64,000 nucleotides of DNA from Palsa-506 sp963707065 (GTDB taxonomy: Bacteria > Actinomycetota > Actinomycetes > Streptosporangiales > Streptosporangiaceae): positions 62,001 through 126,000 of the forward strand of contig CAVPPJ010000058.1 in the NCBI GenBank assembly GCA_963707065.1, written 5' to 3'. The position numbers and the translations under genes were made by a program. Shown here piece by piece: positions 26,131 through 34,979 of this stretch. The first letter of the stretch is position 1, and every line of letters begins with the position of its first letter. The notes beneath the pieces are model-generated. The model was given only the letters and a program-made list of their open reading frames with translations, did not search any database and had not been told where the DNA came from.

Positions 26131-28203
26131 TCAGGATCCGGCTGGTAAGGCAGGCAGCGGCAGGTGTGCGGTGATAGTCGTGCCTTTGCTTGGCACGGAC
26201 CGGACTTCGAGCCGGCCGTCGAGAGCGGCCAGCCTGTCGGCCATATTGCGCTGACCTGACCCCATCGGGATGCGGCTAGCGTCGTAGCCGATCCCGTCGT
26301 CGGACACTGTGAAGCGCAGGGAATGGTCGCGCGCTGCCACGCAGATATGGACGTGGGACGCGGCAGCGTACTTCGCAATGTTCTGCAGCGCTTCGAGGCA
26401 GCAGAAGTAGACTGCAGCCTCTATGTTCTGGCCGAACCGCCCGATACCGTCCGCATCGACCACGACCGGAATCGGCGACTTGTCGGCTCGCGCCCGCAAC
26501 GCCGGGACCAGCCCGCGGTCCGCCAACAGCGGCGGGTAAATCCCCCTGGCCAGATCGCGGAGGTTGCTGAGCGCACCCGCGGCGTCTTCCTGCATCTCGC
26601 CTAGGAGTTGCCTGGCTTCGGCGGTGTCCTCCTCCACGACCATGCTGGCCAGGCGCAACTTGATGGCCAAGGCCACCAGGTCCTGCTGCGCTCCGTCGTG
26701 CAGGTTGCGTTCCAGCCGGCGCCGCTCCTCGTCCTGAGCTGTGACCAGGCGCTGCCTCGACGCGCGGAGGTCCTCGATCAGGCCCGCGTTGGACAGCGCC
26801 AGGCCAGCCTGGGAGGCCACGTCGACCACAAGCTGCTCGGCTGCCGGTTTCAGCGGCTCGTCTCGCGGCATCCGGATGGAGATGGCGCCGAGTAGCTCGC
26901 CCTGATACAGGACTGGGGCGCCGAAGTCGGTGTCCGGCAGCGTGGGCAGCTGGTGGCCGTCCACCGGGAGGGACTCCGCCGGGCTGCCGTCTGAAGCGGC
27001 CTCGGCGCGCAACTCCGATCCGACGCGCAGCCAGACGACCACACGCTCGGCTCCAGTACCTGCGGCCACGATGGTGGCCATCTGAGCCAGCACGTCGCGC
27101 GCATAGCCGCCGCCGATACGCCGCGCGAACTCGGAGAGCACTTGATAAGGGCTGGCCCGTCTGCCGTACACGATCCGGTTCGCAAGCCGCGTGGCCCGCA
27201 GCTGAACCGGATGGAAGGCCACCGCCACGACGACAGCCGCGATTGCTGACAACAGCGGGCTGCGCCGGTCTCCGGCCAGCGTGCCGATGCCAGCCACGAG
27301 TCCGGCGTAGACGGCCGAGATGAAGACAGCGAGCGTGCCGTACTGCAGTGCCTTGCTGATCACGATGTCGATCTCGTAGAGCTTGTACTTCAGGATCGCC
27401 ACGGCGATGGCCACCCACAGGCACACCAGGGCCACGCAGAACAGCACCTTGAGCGGTGCCAGCAACGGCACGCCGGTGTCTGGGCGCGACGATATCTGCG
27501 GTGCCTCCGCCAGCGGGATGATCGTGACTACGACGAGCACAGCGGCCGCCGCGAACCACTTCAGCTGCAGTCGCTCCTCCCCTGACGACCGGACAAATCT
27601 GGTGATCAGTGCAGCACCGGCGACCACCATGGCGGCCGGCCACAGCACGACTAGCGCAGAGTGCAGGCCCGGATACCATCCCTGGCTTTGTGGCGCGAAC
27701 GGGTCCCGCCACACCCGGCTGGCTCGCGCCACAAAGCCCGTGGTGTCCAGCGCGTACACGACGGCCACGAACCAGGCGGCCGGGCGCCAACGGCGCGACG
27801 GCAGCAGCCCGGACGGGAACAGGAGCAGCACGAATGCGAAGGCCCCCGCCGGAACTATCCAGATCCAGTTCACGAACCACTCAGCTGCCCGGGCCCCGGG
27901 CAGCGGCCTGGGTGCGATCAGCCCGTACCACCCGTACCCCTGGCTGAAGAAGCCCAGTCCAAGCAGCAGGCCGGTGGCGAGCAAGATCCAGCCGATCTTG
28001 TTCGCGGGCCGCCGGGATACCAGCACGAAGCCCACCACGGGGACGGCGACGAACGTCAGTTTTTCGAAGACATCAGGAAAGTTCCAGAGGGCGGCCGTCG
28101 CAACGTGCCGGCCGAGATACGTCAGCAGCACTCCACCCAATAGCAGCGCAATCGACAGTGCCGCTACGCCGCCGGTCACCCAGCGAAGAGTCCGGGGTGT
28201 CAT
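26131..28203 (-). CDS. Membrane histidine kinase, NarL/DesK type (HisKA_3) with GAF-like domain
   Basis: 690 residues: about eight hydrophobic segments (10-320), a GAF-like domain (~360-470), then the dimerisation domain with phospho-His in RRRLERNLHDGAQQDLVALA and an HATPase domain (EALQNIAKYAAASHVHI, DDGIGYD, SGQRNMADRLAAL). This kinase class pairs with LuxR-type response regulators, but none lies on either side, so it is an orphan here. Start ATG 28203. Confidence 0.88.
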   Translation of the reverse strand: MTPRTLRWVTGGVAALSIALLLGGVLLTYLGRHVATAALWNFPDVFEKLTFVAVPVVGFVLVSRRPANKIGWILLATGLLLGLGFFSQGYGWYGLIAPRPLPGARAAEWFVNWIWIVPAGAFAFVLLLFPSGLLPSRRWRPAAWFVAVVYALDTTGFVARASRVWRDPFAPQSQGWYPGLHSALVVLWPAAMVVAGAALITRFVRSSGEERLQLKWFAAAAVLVVVTIIPLAEAPQISSRPDTGVPLLAPLKVLFCVALVCLWVAIAVAILKYKLYEIDIVISKALQYGTLAVFISAVYAGLVAGIGTLAGDRRSPLLSAIAAVVVAVAFHPVQLRATRLANRIVYGRRASPYQVLSEFARRIGGGYARDVLAQMATIVAAGTGAERVVVWLRVGSELRAEAASDGSPAESLPVDGHQLPTLPDTDFGAPVLYQGELLGAISIRMPRDEPLKPAAEQLVVDVASQAGLALSNAGLIEDLRASRQRLVTAQDEERRRLERNLHDGAQQDLVALAIKLRLASMVVEEDTAEARQLLGEMQEDAAGALSNLRDLARGIYPPLLADRGLVPALRARADKSPIPVVVDADGIGRFGQNIEAAVYFCCLEALQNIAKYAAASHVHICVAARDHSLRFTVSDDGIGYDASRIPMGSGQRNMADRLAALDGRLEVRSVPSKGTTITAHLPLPALPAGS

Positions 28204-28329
28204 CCGCGCCTCCAGCGCGATCCGCTCCGCCTGTGTGCTTGCAGCCTGACCGGCGGCACCGCATGTCAGCTGCAGTGTGGCCCGTCCGGGCGTCCGCAGA
28301 CAAGGGGGATATCCTTATCGGGCGACTCG

Positions 28330-28740
28330 TGCTAGCAGGCCTACGAGGGGCCGCGCCGCGCTCGTCGTTCGACCCTGACGGGGCACGGGCTGATCTGAGC
28401 CAGGCCATCGCGCAGTTCCGGGCAATGGGCAGTTACATCAGCCTGGGCTCGCGGCTGGACGATGAGCGGCGGCGGTTCGACGACCTGATCACCGTCACCA
28501 CCATCCTGGAAGCCGCCCGGCGGCTCGGCAACCGCAGTGCCGAGGGTGTGGTGCTGACCAACCTCGGCACGCGCTGCAGCAGGCTGGCGGTTCGAGGAAG
28601 CGGTCACTTCTTGCCATGAGGCTCTGGTCATCTTCCGCGAGACTGGAGAACACACAATGAGCAAATCGCCCTAACCAACCTTGAAGCCGCCAAAGCCGCA
28701 CAGGGGGGCCTAAAGGCGCGCGGTCTGGGACGATTCACCG
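28330..28740 (+). pseudogene. Degenerate TPR-protein C-terminus (AfsR/NB-ARC-like family)
   Basis: Fragments in three frames give LEAARRLGNRSAEGVVLTNLG, then FEEAVTSCHEALVIFRETGEH, then EQIALTNLEAAKAAQ. These are the final tetratricopeptide repeats typical of actinobacterial SARP/AfsR or NB-ARC TPR proteins. No ATPase or DNA-binding part precedes them and the frame breaks at least twice, so this is a dead 3' fragment. Confidence 0.55.
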
Positions 28741-28769
28741 CAGGTGAACTGAACTGGAGGGAGGCCCTG

Positions 28770-29159
28770 ATGGCGGTGCGCTCCGTGGGCTGGCTTGGCG
28801 TGCGTACGCCCCATGCGGCGGCGATGACGGCTTTCTACCGGGACGTGCTCCAGCTTGAGGTGATCCTCGAGAGACCGGGGGCGACGTGGTTCCGGCTGGC
28901 CGATGGCGCGGAAGTTCACGTCTACGGCCCAGACGATGCGGACCACGATTTCTTCGGGAGCTCACCGGTGGCCGGGTTCTGGGTGGACTCGTTCCGGGCC
29001 GCCCGCGCCGCCCTGGAAGTAGCCGGAGCCGAGTTCATGTATGCCCGGCCGCAGCGGGCGGAGGGGCGGGCGTGGCAGCACTTCCGCGCCCCGGACGGCA
29101 ACGTGTACGAGATCATCGGGCCCGACGATCTGGACGGCGCAGCAGGCAGCGCCGGGTGA
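28770..29159 (+). CDS. VOC family protein
   Basis: 129 residues, ATG 28770 after CTGGAGGGAGG. VGWLGVRTPHAAAMTAFYRDVLQLEVILERPG, AEVHVYGPDD, FWVDSFRAARAALEVAGAEFM and FRAPDGNVYEIIGP make a complete two-module VOC fold. Metal-ligand-like Glu in NVYEI. Substrate unknown. The short region to 29345 shows no gene. Confidence 0.82.
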   Translation: MAVRSVGWLGVRTPHAAAMTAFYRDVLQLEVILERPGATWFRLADGAEVHVYGPDDADHDFFGSSPVAGFWVDSFRAARAALEVAGAEFMYARPQRAEGRAWQHFRAPDGNVYEIIGPDDLDGAAGSAG

Positions 29160-29345
29160 ACCGGGCCCGGCCCAGTCCCCGGGCCCGGACGCGCACGGCC
29201 CCCGGCCGGTGCGCATGGCCCGGCACGTACGGTCATGCCGCGTATCACGCTGAGAGGGTCGCTCGGTGACGGCGATGGCGATCTTCGCGCTGCTGCGCTC
29301 ACCTGGTGATCGCCCGGCCGCTGCGTGCTGCGCTCAGCTAGCCGC

Positions 29346-29558
29346 TCAGCCGCCGGTCTTCCGGCGAAACGAACGCCGGCTCCGGGCCAGGCCGCGGGCA
29401 CCGTGCACCTTCCCCGCGTCCTTGCCACCACCGGGCGCGCTCGCATCCGCATGCTTAGCGCGCTTGCGTTCCAGCGCCTCGCGGAACTTACGCTTGACCT
29501 CTTCCCCGGAACCATCAGGTTCCCCGGAACCTTCAGGCTCCGGCACGGTGTCAGTCAT
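29346..29558 (-). CDS. DUF5302 family small basic protein
   Basis: 70 residues with a strong RBS (GGGAGGAGG) before the ATG. The pattern EEVKRKFREALERKRAKHAD ... GKDAGKVHGARG ... RRSFRRKTGG is that of DUF5302, a small conserved actinobacterial protein of unknown function. Acidic N-terminus, basic C-terminus, no membrane segment. Confidence 0.8.
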   Translation of the reverse strand: MTDTVPEPEGSGEPDGSGEEVKRKFREALERKRAKHADASAPGGGKDAGKVHGARGLARSRRSFRRKTGG

Positions 29559-29774
29559 GCAGACCTCCTCCCGGGACGGCCATATCCACAGCTTCGCACA
29601 TCTGATACCGGCACGCCGCCTGGCAGGGTGGCTGGCAGTGACCGGGCGTCGCCGCCGGACGCACTGTCATGCATGATGACAGCGAGTTCCGGCCATGCAT
29701 CCCAATTCTCGCCGTGCATACTCATAAGCCCTGTAAATGATCAACCCGAGCGGTGCCGGGGGCAGCCGGCGGAT

Positions 29775-30392
29775 TCATGCCTCTGGCGAACCCGGTTCGG
29801 GGCGGGCGCGCCGGCGTGGTACGACGACGTTCATGACCCTGACCTGCCTGCTGCCCGCCGGGCGTGTGCGCCTCCGGTACGGAGCGATGACCGCTGCCAG
29901 CTCCTCGCCCACCCGCTGAAACTCCTCGACGGTCAGCCAGAGGTCAGCGTTGTTCAAAACGGCGGCATCGCGCCACTCCTCAGGCTCCGCGGGGCCGGCC
30001 GCGGTGAACTCGACAGCGATGGCGCGGGTCATGTCGATGTGGGCCGCGACGACGGCTGCGACGGCCGAGGCTCCGCCGGGCGTCGAGCCGTCCAGGTCGG
30101 TCTGGATCTGGCGTCCGGTCGCTCGCCACGGCCGTTCCCGGCGGTCCGGTCTCAGGGCCGCCGTTTCGGCGAGCCCGTACCGTTCCAGGAGCTTCAGGTG
30201 GTACGCCGTCGCGCTCGGGCTCAGGCCGGTTAGCTCCGCGCACTGAGTGGCAGTCAGCTCTTCGCCCGTCGTCAGGGCGTCGATGATGGCCAGCCGGGCC
30301 GGGTGCGCCAGGGCCCGGATACTGCGGGGATTCTCGAAGCGGTAGGGAGGGGCGTCCTCCGGTGATCGCTTCTGGTCATGACTCTCGGGCAT
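29775..30392 (-). CDS. ArsR-family winged-helix regulator
   Basis: 205 residues. HTH at ~20-90: NPRSIRALAHPARLAIIDALTTGEELTATQCAELTGLSPSATAYHLKLLERYGL. The C-terminal half is helical with no metal-binding Cys motif, so a ligand other than a soft metal is likely. Divergent from an ABC exporter operon; an inverted repeat in the 80-bp gap is the probable operator. Confidence 0.87.
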   Translation of the reverse strand: MPESHDQKRSPEDAPPYRFENPRSIRALAHPARLAIIDALTTGEELTATQCAELTGLSPSATAYHLKLLERYGLAETAALRPDRRERPWRATGRQIQTDLDGSTPGGASAVAAVVAAHIDMTRAIAVEFTAAGPAEPEEWRDAAVLNNADLWLTVEEFQRVGEELAAVIAPYRRRTRPAGSRQVRVMNVVVPRRRARPEPGSPEA

Positions 30393-30434
30393 CGATCAAG
30401 GTTACCCTTTGAACGGGAGATGTTAAGCAAATAC

Positions 30435-30454
30435 TGTTCAGTAAATGCTGAACA
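30435..30454. promoter_or_regulatory. Inverted repeat operator between arsR-like gene and ABC operon
   Basis: TGTTCAG - 6 nt (TAAATG) - CTGAACA, a perfect 7-bp-arm palindrome in an AT-rich gap. It ends 18 bp before the ATPase ATG, so a bound ArsR dimer would block that promoter and perhaps its own gene. The GTTCA half-site resembles known ArsR/SmtB-type sites. Confidence 0.65.
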
Positions 30455-30472
30455 TATGTTAGCCTCCGATGC

Positions 30473-31378
30473 ATGGATGAGGTACTGGATGTCCGTGATC
30501 TGCGGATGCGGTACGGCAAGACCGACGTGCTCAACGGTGTCAGCTTCGCGGCGGGCCGCGGTGAGGTGCTCGCCCTGCTCGGGCCGAACGGCGCGGGCAA
30601 GACCACCACGATCGAGATCCTCGAGGGGTTCCGGATGCGTTCGGCGGGCGAGGTCAGCGTGCTCGGCGCCGACCCCGCGCACGGCGATGAGGCGTGGCGG
30701 GCGAGAACCGGCGTCGTGCTGCAGTCCTGGCGTGACCACGCGAAATGGCAGGTCCGCGAGCTGCTCGCGCACCTGGGCCGCTATTACGCGCCGTACTCCA
30801 CGCCGGGCGTCGTGCGTCCCTGGGACGTGGATGACCTGATCGAGACCGTCGGGCTGTCCCCGCACGCGCACAAGCGGGTGCGTAACCTGTCCGGCGGGCA
30901 GCGGCGCCGCCTCGACGTGGCGATCGGCATCGTGGGGCGGCCCGAGCTGCTGTTCCTCGACGAGCCGACGGCAGGCTTCGATCCCGAGGCCAGACGCGAC
31001 TTCCACGACCTCGTGCACCGGCTCACTGACCGGCAGCAGGCCACGATCCTGCTCACCACGCACGACCTGGACGAGGCGGAACGGCTCGCGGATCGCATCC
31101 TGATCCTGGCCGGCGGCACGATCATCGCGGACGGCTCCGCCGATGAACTGTCCCGCGCGATGGCGGGTCAGTCCGAGGTGCGCTGGAGCCGGGACGGGCA
31201 GCGGTTCGTGCACGCGGCGGACGACGCGACGGCGTTCGTCCGGGAGTTGCTCCGGCAGTACGGCGAGTCGGTCGAGGATCTGGAGATGCGCCGGGCCAGC
31301 CTGGAGGACGCGTACATGGCACTGGTCCGCCGGGCGGAACACGGCGTGCCGCGCAGGCTGACGGCGGTGACGGCATGA
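30473..31378 (+). CDS. ABC transporter ATP-binding protein
   Basis: 301 residues. Walker A GPNGAGKTTT, signature LSGGQRRRLD, Walker B LLFLDEPTAGFDP, switch His in TTHDL. C-terminal DrrA-like domain. Overlaps the permease by 4 nt (ATGA). Induced when the divergent ArsR-type repressor lets go of the operator (inference). Confidence 0.9.
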   Translation: MDEVLDVRDLRMRYGKTDVLNGVSFAAGRGEVLALLGPNGAGKTTTIEILEGFRMRSAGEVSVLGADPAHGDEAWRARTGVVLQSWRDHAKWQVRELLAHLGRYYAPYSTPGVVRPWDVDDLIETVGLSPHAHKRVRNLSGGQRRRLDVAIGIVGRPELLFLDEPTAGFDPEARRDFHDLVHRLTDRQQATILLTTHDLDEAERLADRILILAGGTIIADGSADELSRAMAGQSEVRWSRDGQRFVHAADDATAFVRELLRQYGESVEDLEMRRASLEDAYMALVRRAEHGVPRRLTAVTA

Positions 31379-32223
31379 ACCCCACGCTGGTGGCGGCGCG
31401 AGCGGGACTGTCCCGTGGCTGGATCGAGTTCAAGCAGACCCTGACCACGCCGGGCGACCTGATCGCGATCCTGATCACGACCGGCAGCTTCCTCGCCGTG
31501 ATGATCTGGACCCGGCACACGCACGTGCCAGGGACGCACTTCTCGCTGGGCACCACGATGCTGGTCAGCGTGCTCGGCCTGAACGTCGTGGCGTACGGAT
31601 TCATCACAATGGGCGACTTGATCGTCACTGAACGCGAGGACGGCACGCTACTGCGGGCCAAGGCCATCCCGAACGGCATGCCCGGCTACCTGCTGGGCAA
31701 GGTCGTCAACATCTCCGGGCAGACAGCGTTCGCTGTTGCGGCCACGCTGCTCACCGGCGCTTTCCTGTTCACCGGCCTGGCAATCGGCCGCCCTGGCAGC
31801 TGGCCGGCGCTGGCCTCGGTGCTCGTGCTCGGGCTGCTCGCCACGTTGCCGCTGGGCGCCATGCTCGGGTCGCTGTTCCCCAGCCAGCGCAGCGCCGGGG
31901 GGCCGATGGTGCTGCTGCTGGCCGGGCTTGCCGCGATCTCCGGCATCTTCTACCCGATTACGCACCTGCCGGCGTTCCTGCAGTGGACCGGGCAGGTGTT
32001 CCCGATGTACTGGCTGGGGCTGGGGATGCGTTCTGCGCTGCTGCCGAACGCGATGGCGGCGGTGGAGATCGGCCATTCGTGGCGGCATCTGGCCACGTTC
32101 GGCGTCCTGTCCGCGTGGGCAATCGCCGGGCTCGTGCTGGCGCCGGTAGTGCTGCGGCGGATGGCGCGCCGCGAGTCCGGCTCGAACGTCGCGGCCCGCC
32201 GCGAGAAAGCGATGCGGAGATGA
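31375..32223 (+). CDS. ABC-2 type transporter permease
   Basis: 282 residues with six hydrophobic segments. LIVTEREDGTLLRAKAIPNGMPGYLLGKVV is the ABC-2 amphipathic region, and FYPITHLPAFLQWTGQVFPMYWLGLGMR is the conserved loop before the last helices. DrrB/NodJ-like. Substrate not shown by the sequence. Confidence 0.9.
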   Translation: MNPTLVAARAGLSRGWIEFKQTLTTPGDLIAILITTGSFLAVMIWTRHTHVPGTHFSLGTTMLVSVLGLNVVAYGFITMGDLIVTEREDGTLLRAKAIPNGMPGYLLGKVVNISGQTAFAVAATLLTGAFLFTGLAIGRPGSWPALASVLVLGLLATLPLGAMLGSLFPSQRSAGGPMVLLLAGLAAISGIFYPITHLPAFLQWTGQVFPMYWLGLGMRSALLPNAMAAVEIGHSWRHLATFGVLSAWAIAGLVLAPVVLRRMARRESGSNVAARREKAMRR

Positions 32224-32330
32224 GCAGTGAGGTCATCTATAGCAGGATCGCGATGCGCCGGCCGCGTTCGGCCGCGAGTCTCATTGCGGACTGCGCTAGC
32301 CGGGGAAGAACGGCCAGGTAGGTTCGGTAT

Positions 32331-32843
32331 ATGGAGATCATCAATCTGGGTGGAGCGGACGGGCTGCCGCCGGTGGATTGGGCCGTCATTGCCGGGAAGC
32401 TCGATGCGGGGCCGGATGCGGCCAACTCGCGTACGACGTGGCTGTCCACCATCAACGAGGACGGCAGCCCGCATGTGACTGCGGTCGGTGCCCTCTGGGT
32501 GGACGGCACATTCTGGTTCCAGACGGGCGCGCGTACACGCAAGGGACGCAACGTCGCGCGGGATCCGCGGTGTTCGGTGGCGGTGTCGGTCCGCGACGCG
32601 GACGTCGTGATCGAGGGTGAGGCAGTGTGGGTAACCGAGCCGGACGCATTGGCGCGCATTGCGAAGGCGTGGGCGGACAACGGCTGGCCGGCGGAGCCCG
32701 ATGAGAGCGGGCCGGGCATCACGGCCCCGTTCAACGCGCCGTCGCTAGGCCCACCGCCGTGGGTGGTCTACCGCATCGAGCCGCGCTCGGCGACCGTGGT
32801 CTTGGCGACGGCCCCGGGCGGCCTGACCCGCTTCCGCTTCTAA
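32331..32843 (+). CDS. Pyridoxamine 5'-phosphate oxidase-fold protein (flavin/F420-type)
   Basis: 170 residues, split-barrel fold: RTTWLSTINEDGSPHVTAVGALWVDGTFWFQTGARTRKGRNVARDPRCSVAVS is the flavin- or F420-binding core. Members oxidise or reduce small molecules with FMN, FAD or F420; actinobacteria have many. The LLM-type enzyme follows 45 bp later, so the two may use the same deazaflavin cofactor (inference). Confidence 0.82.
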   Translation: MEIINLGGADGLPPVDWAVIAGKLDAGPDAANSRTTWLSTINEDGSPHVTAVGALWVDGTFWFQTGARTRKGRNVARDPRCSVAVSVRDADVVIEGEAVWVTEPDALARIAKAWADNGWPAEPDESGPGITAPFNAPSLGPPPWVVYRIEPRSATVVLATAPGGLTRFRF

Positions 32844-32888
32844 CGCGCTCAGCCGCGGGTTCCCGGGCGAGCGGTTAAGATCACCGTC

Positions 32889-33638
32889 GTGAAGCGCGCA
32901 ATCGACGTCGGGCTGTTCGGTGAGCTGGCCGACCCGCGGGTGGCCGCCCGGCTGGCTGCCCGGGCCGAGGAGCGGGGCTGGGACGGCTTCTTCGTCTGGG
33001 ATCACATCGCCTACCGCGCGCCGGTGCGGGCCGTGGCCGACCCGTGGGTGGCGCTCGCCGCGGTGGCCTGCGCCACGTCCCGGGTGCGGATCGGCGCGCT
33101 GGTCACCCCGCTTTCCCGCCGCCGGGTGCACAAGGTGGCCAGGGAGACGGCCACGCTGGACCTGCTCAGCTCCGGCCGGCTCATTTTCGGTGCCGGGCTC
33201 GGCAGCGCGCGGAACAACGAGCTGGAGCCGTTCGGGGAGGTGACCGACCCGCGCGAGCGCGCCCGCTTGCTCGATCACGGCCTGGACGCCCTGGCCAGGT
33301 ACTGGGCCGGGGAGTTCGAGCCGGTCCCGGTGCAGCGGCCGAGGCCCCCGGTGTGGGTGGCGGGGGAGTGGCCGAACCGGCGTCCGGTGCGCCGGGCGCT
33401 GCGCTGGGACGGCCTGTTCTCCATCGGCCTGCCCGGCCCCGCGGCGCTGGGCGAACTGGCCGCCGAGATCCGCGAAGCCCGCCCCGGCGGCGGCCCGTTC
33501 GACCTGATCACGGAGCTTCCCCCGGACACCGACCTCGCGCCGTGGGAGCGGGCGGGCCTGACCTGGGCGGTCACCTTCTTCGGCCTCCAGCCCACCGAGG
33601 CAGCGGTCCGGGCCGTGATCGACGCCGGGCCGGGCTGA
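32889..33638 (+). CDS. LLM-class flavin-dependent (possibly F420) oxidoreductase
   Basis: 249 residues from GTG 32889. Luciferase-like barrel: AARAEERGWDGFFVWDHI, RVRIGALVTPLSRRRVHKVARETATLDLLSSGRLIFGAGLG, PPVWVAGEWPNRRPVRRALRWDGLF. At the short end for the family (280-350), but both the N-terminal barrel and the C-terminal TWAVTFFG strand are present, so it may be complete. Substrate unknown. Confidence 0.82.
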   Translation: MKRAIDVGLFGELADPRVAARLAARAEERGWDGFFVWDHIAYRAPVRAVADPWVALAAVACATSRVRIGALVTPLSRRRVHKVARETATLDLLSSGRLIFGAGLGSARNNELEPFGEVTDPRERARLLDHGLDALARYWAGEFEPVPVQRPRPPVWVAGEWPNRRPVRRALRWDGLFSIGLPGPAALGELAAEIREARPGGGPFDLITELPPDTDLAPWERAGLTWAVTFFGLQPTEAAVRAVIDAGPG

Positions 33639-33753
33639 CCGGCGCGGCCCGCCGGCATGGACTTGGTTAAGCGCGCGGTACCGCTGTTCGGGGCGGCAAA
33701 CCGCGAATAAGAATAAGCCGAATAGACCGGCCGGCGGCGGGTAACTGGCGGCC

Positions 33754-33930
33754 ATGGCTAGAGCGAGAACTGTAGCGGGGTATGCCTTCCCCGGCATCGT
33801 CGTGTTCTTCTTCTGGGTGGTCGTGGTAATCGTGGCCATCATCCTGCTTGCGTTCGTTGTGCACTGGGCCGGCGGCGGAGTACTCAGCCTGAGGCTCGGG
33901 CATTTCCACCTGAACGTCGGCTTCACCTGA
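33754..33930 (+). CDS. Small membrane protein, 58 residues
   Basis: ATG 33754 to TGA 33928-33930. A short basic N-terminus (MARARTVAGYAF) leads into one strong transmembrane helix (IVVFFFWVVVVIVAIILLAFVVHW) and a polar C-terminus (LRLGHFHLNVGFT). A strong hairpin begins 8 bp after the stop, as expected for the end of a transcript, which supports a real gene. RBS is weak (GGCGG). No family recognised. Confidence 0.55.
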   Translation: MARARTVAGYAFPGIVVFFFWVVVVIVAIILLAFVVHWAGGGVLSLRLGHFHLNVGFT

Positions 33931-33938
33931 TCAGACCC

Positions 33939-33982
33939 GCCGCTGTCGCGCCCGTCACGCTGGTGACGGGCGCGACAGCGGC
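33939..33982 (+). terminator. Strong GC-rich hairpin terminator
   Basis: 20-bp perfect arms (33939-33958 and 33963-33982) around the loop GCTG. No T-run follows, as is common in high-GC actinobacteria. Placed right after the 58-residue membrane protein gene; the remaining stretch up to 34224 shows no other feature except an RBS. Confidence 0.8.
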
Positions 33983-34224
33983 TCAACCTGTCGTCGCTCC
34001 AGGCACTCCACCGCGAACGCCCACGGGTAACAGCTGGCACCGGCAGCCGGTAGTTGACCGGCGTGGCCGTGGCCTAAAATCACGCGTGTGCCTTGCCGGG
34101 CCGTAACCTTGCCCGGCCGCAGCCTTGTCTGCCAACCATGAATGATTCCGCGAGGTCAGGGGCTTGACAGAGGCACCAGCCCGAGCCGCTCTCCGAGGCG
34201 GTCGACGCGAAAGGAACGGCACCC

Positions 34225-34968
34225 ATGCCTGACGAGCGAGTAGGCGACCCTGGCAGCCGAGAAAGCACGGTCGCTGACCTCGCCGAGGCCGCAGTGCCCG
34301 GCTCAGTCGATGGCCGCCACCTGCTACTGGTCGGCGCGGGGCCTGGCCTTGGAATGGCCGTGGCACGTCGCTTCGCCGTCGGCGGCTACCGGGTAACCCT
34401 GGTGGCGCGTAGCACGGACGGCCTCCGCGACCTTGCGGGCACCCTGGCCGATACCGGTGCCAAGATCAACACCATCGCGGCCGATGCCAGCGATCCCGAT
34501 GGCCTGGGCGCCCGGATGAGGGAGCTCTATCTCGGAAATGGCGCACCGGGCGTCATCGTCTATAACGCCGTGATGGGAGCTCCAGACCGGCTGCTGAGCT
34601 CAAGTGTCGCCCACCTCCAGACGGCGTATTCAGTAGATGTCATCAGCGCCATCGTCGTCGCGCAGGTGGCCGCCCCGGCCATGCGGGCCGCCGGCTTCGG
34701 GACCATCCTCGTCACCGGGGGCGGGTTCGCCGACCACCCGATCCCGGCCCTTGCGACCGTTTCCCTCGGCAAGGCGGCTCTCCGGTCGGCCGCGACAATG
34801 CTCGGCGCTGACCTGGAACCGGACGGCATCCGTGTGGCCACGCTGACGATCGCCGGACAGATAGTTGCCGGTACTTCCTTTGACCCGGAGCGCATCGCCG
34901 AGCGCTACTGGGAGGTTGTGCACGTGGACGGTCCATGGCAGGCAGAATTCCGATTTACCGGCGAGTAG
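34225..34968 (+). CDS. SDR-family protein lacking the usual catalytic Tyr
   Basis: 247 residues, ATG 34225 after AAAGGAA. Rossmann fold with cofactor loop GAGPGLGMA and the NADP-type Arg in VARS. The usual NNAG is YNAVMGA, and at the Y-x3-K site the sequence is V-S-L-G-K, so Lys is kept but Tyr is Val. The catalytic Ser position is GGGF rather than Ser-rich. It may bind NAD(P) without normal dehydrogenase activity, or belong to an atypical reductase subgroup. Confidence 0.78.
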   Translation: MPDERVGDPGSRESTVADLAEAAVPGSVDGRHLLLVGAGPGLGMAVARRFAVGGYRVTLVARSTDGLRDLAGTLADTGAKINTIAADASDPDGLGARMRELYLGNGAPGVIVYNAVMGAPDRLLSSSVAHLQTAYSVDVISAIVVAQVAAPAMRAAGFGTILVTGGGFADHPIPALATVSLGKAALRSAATMLGADLEPDGIRVATLTIAGQIVAGTSFDPERIAERYWEVVHVDGPWQAEFRFTGE

Positions 34969-34979
34969 GCGACGTCTTA

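Noticed and set aside
33939..33982. Small regulatory RNA
   Set aside because: The hairpin is fully explained as the terminator of the preceding gene; no promoter in front.
32745..34040. 431-codon minus-strand frame opposite the LLM oxidoreductase
   Set aside because: Antisense shadow spanning an intergenic region and a terminator hairpin.
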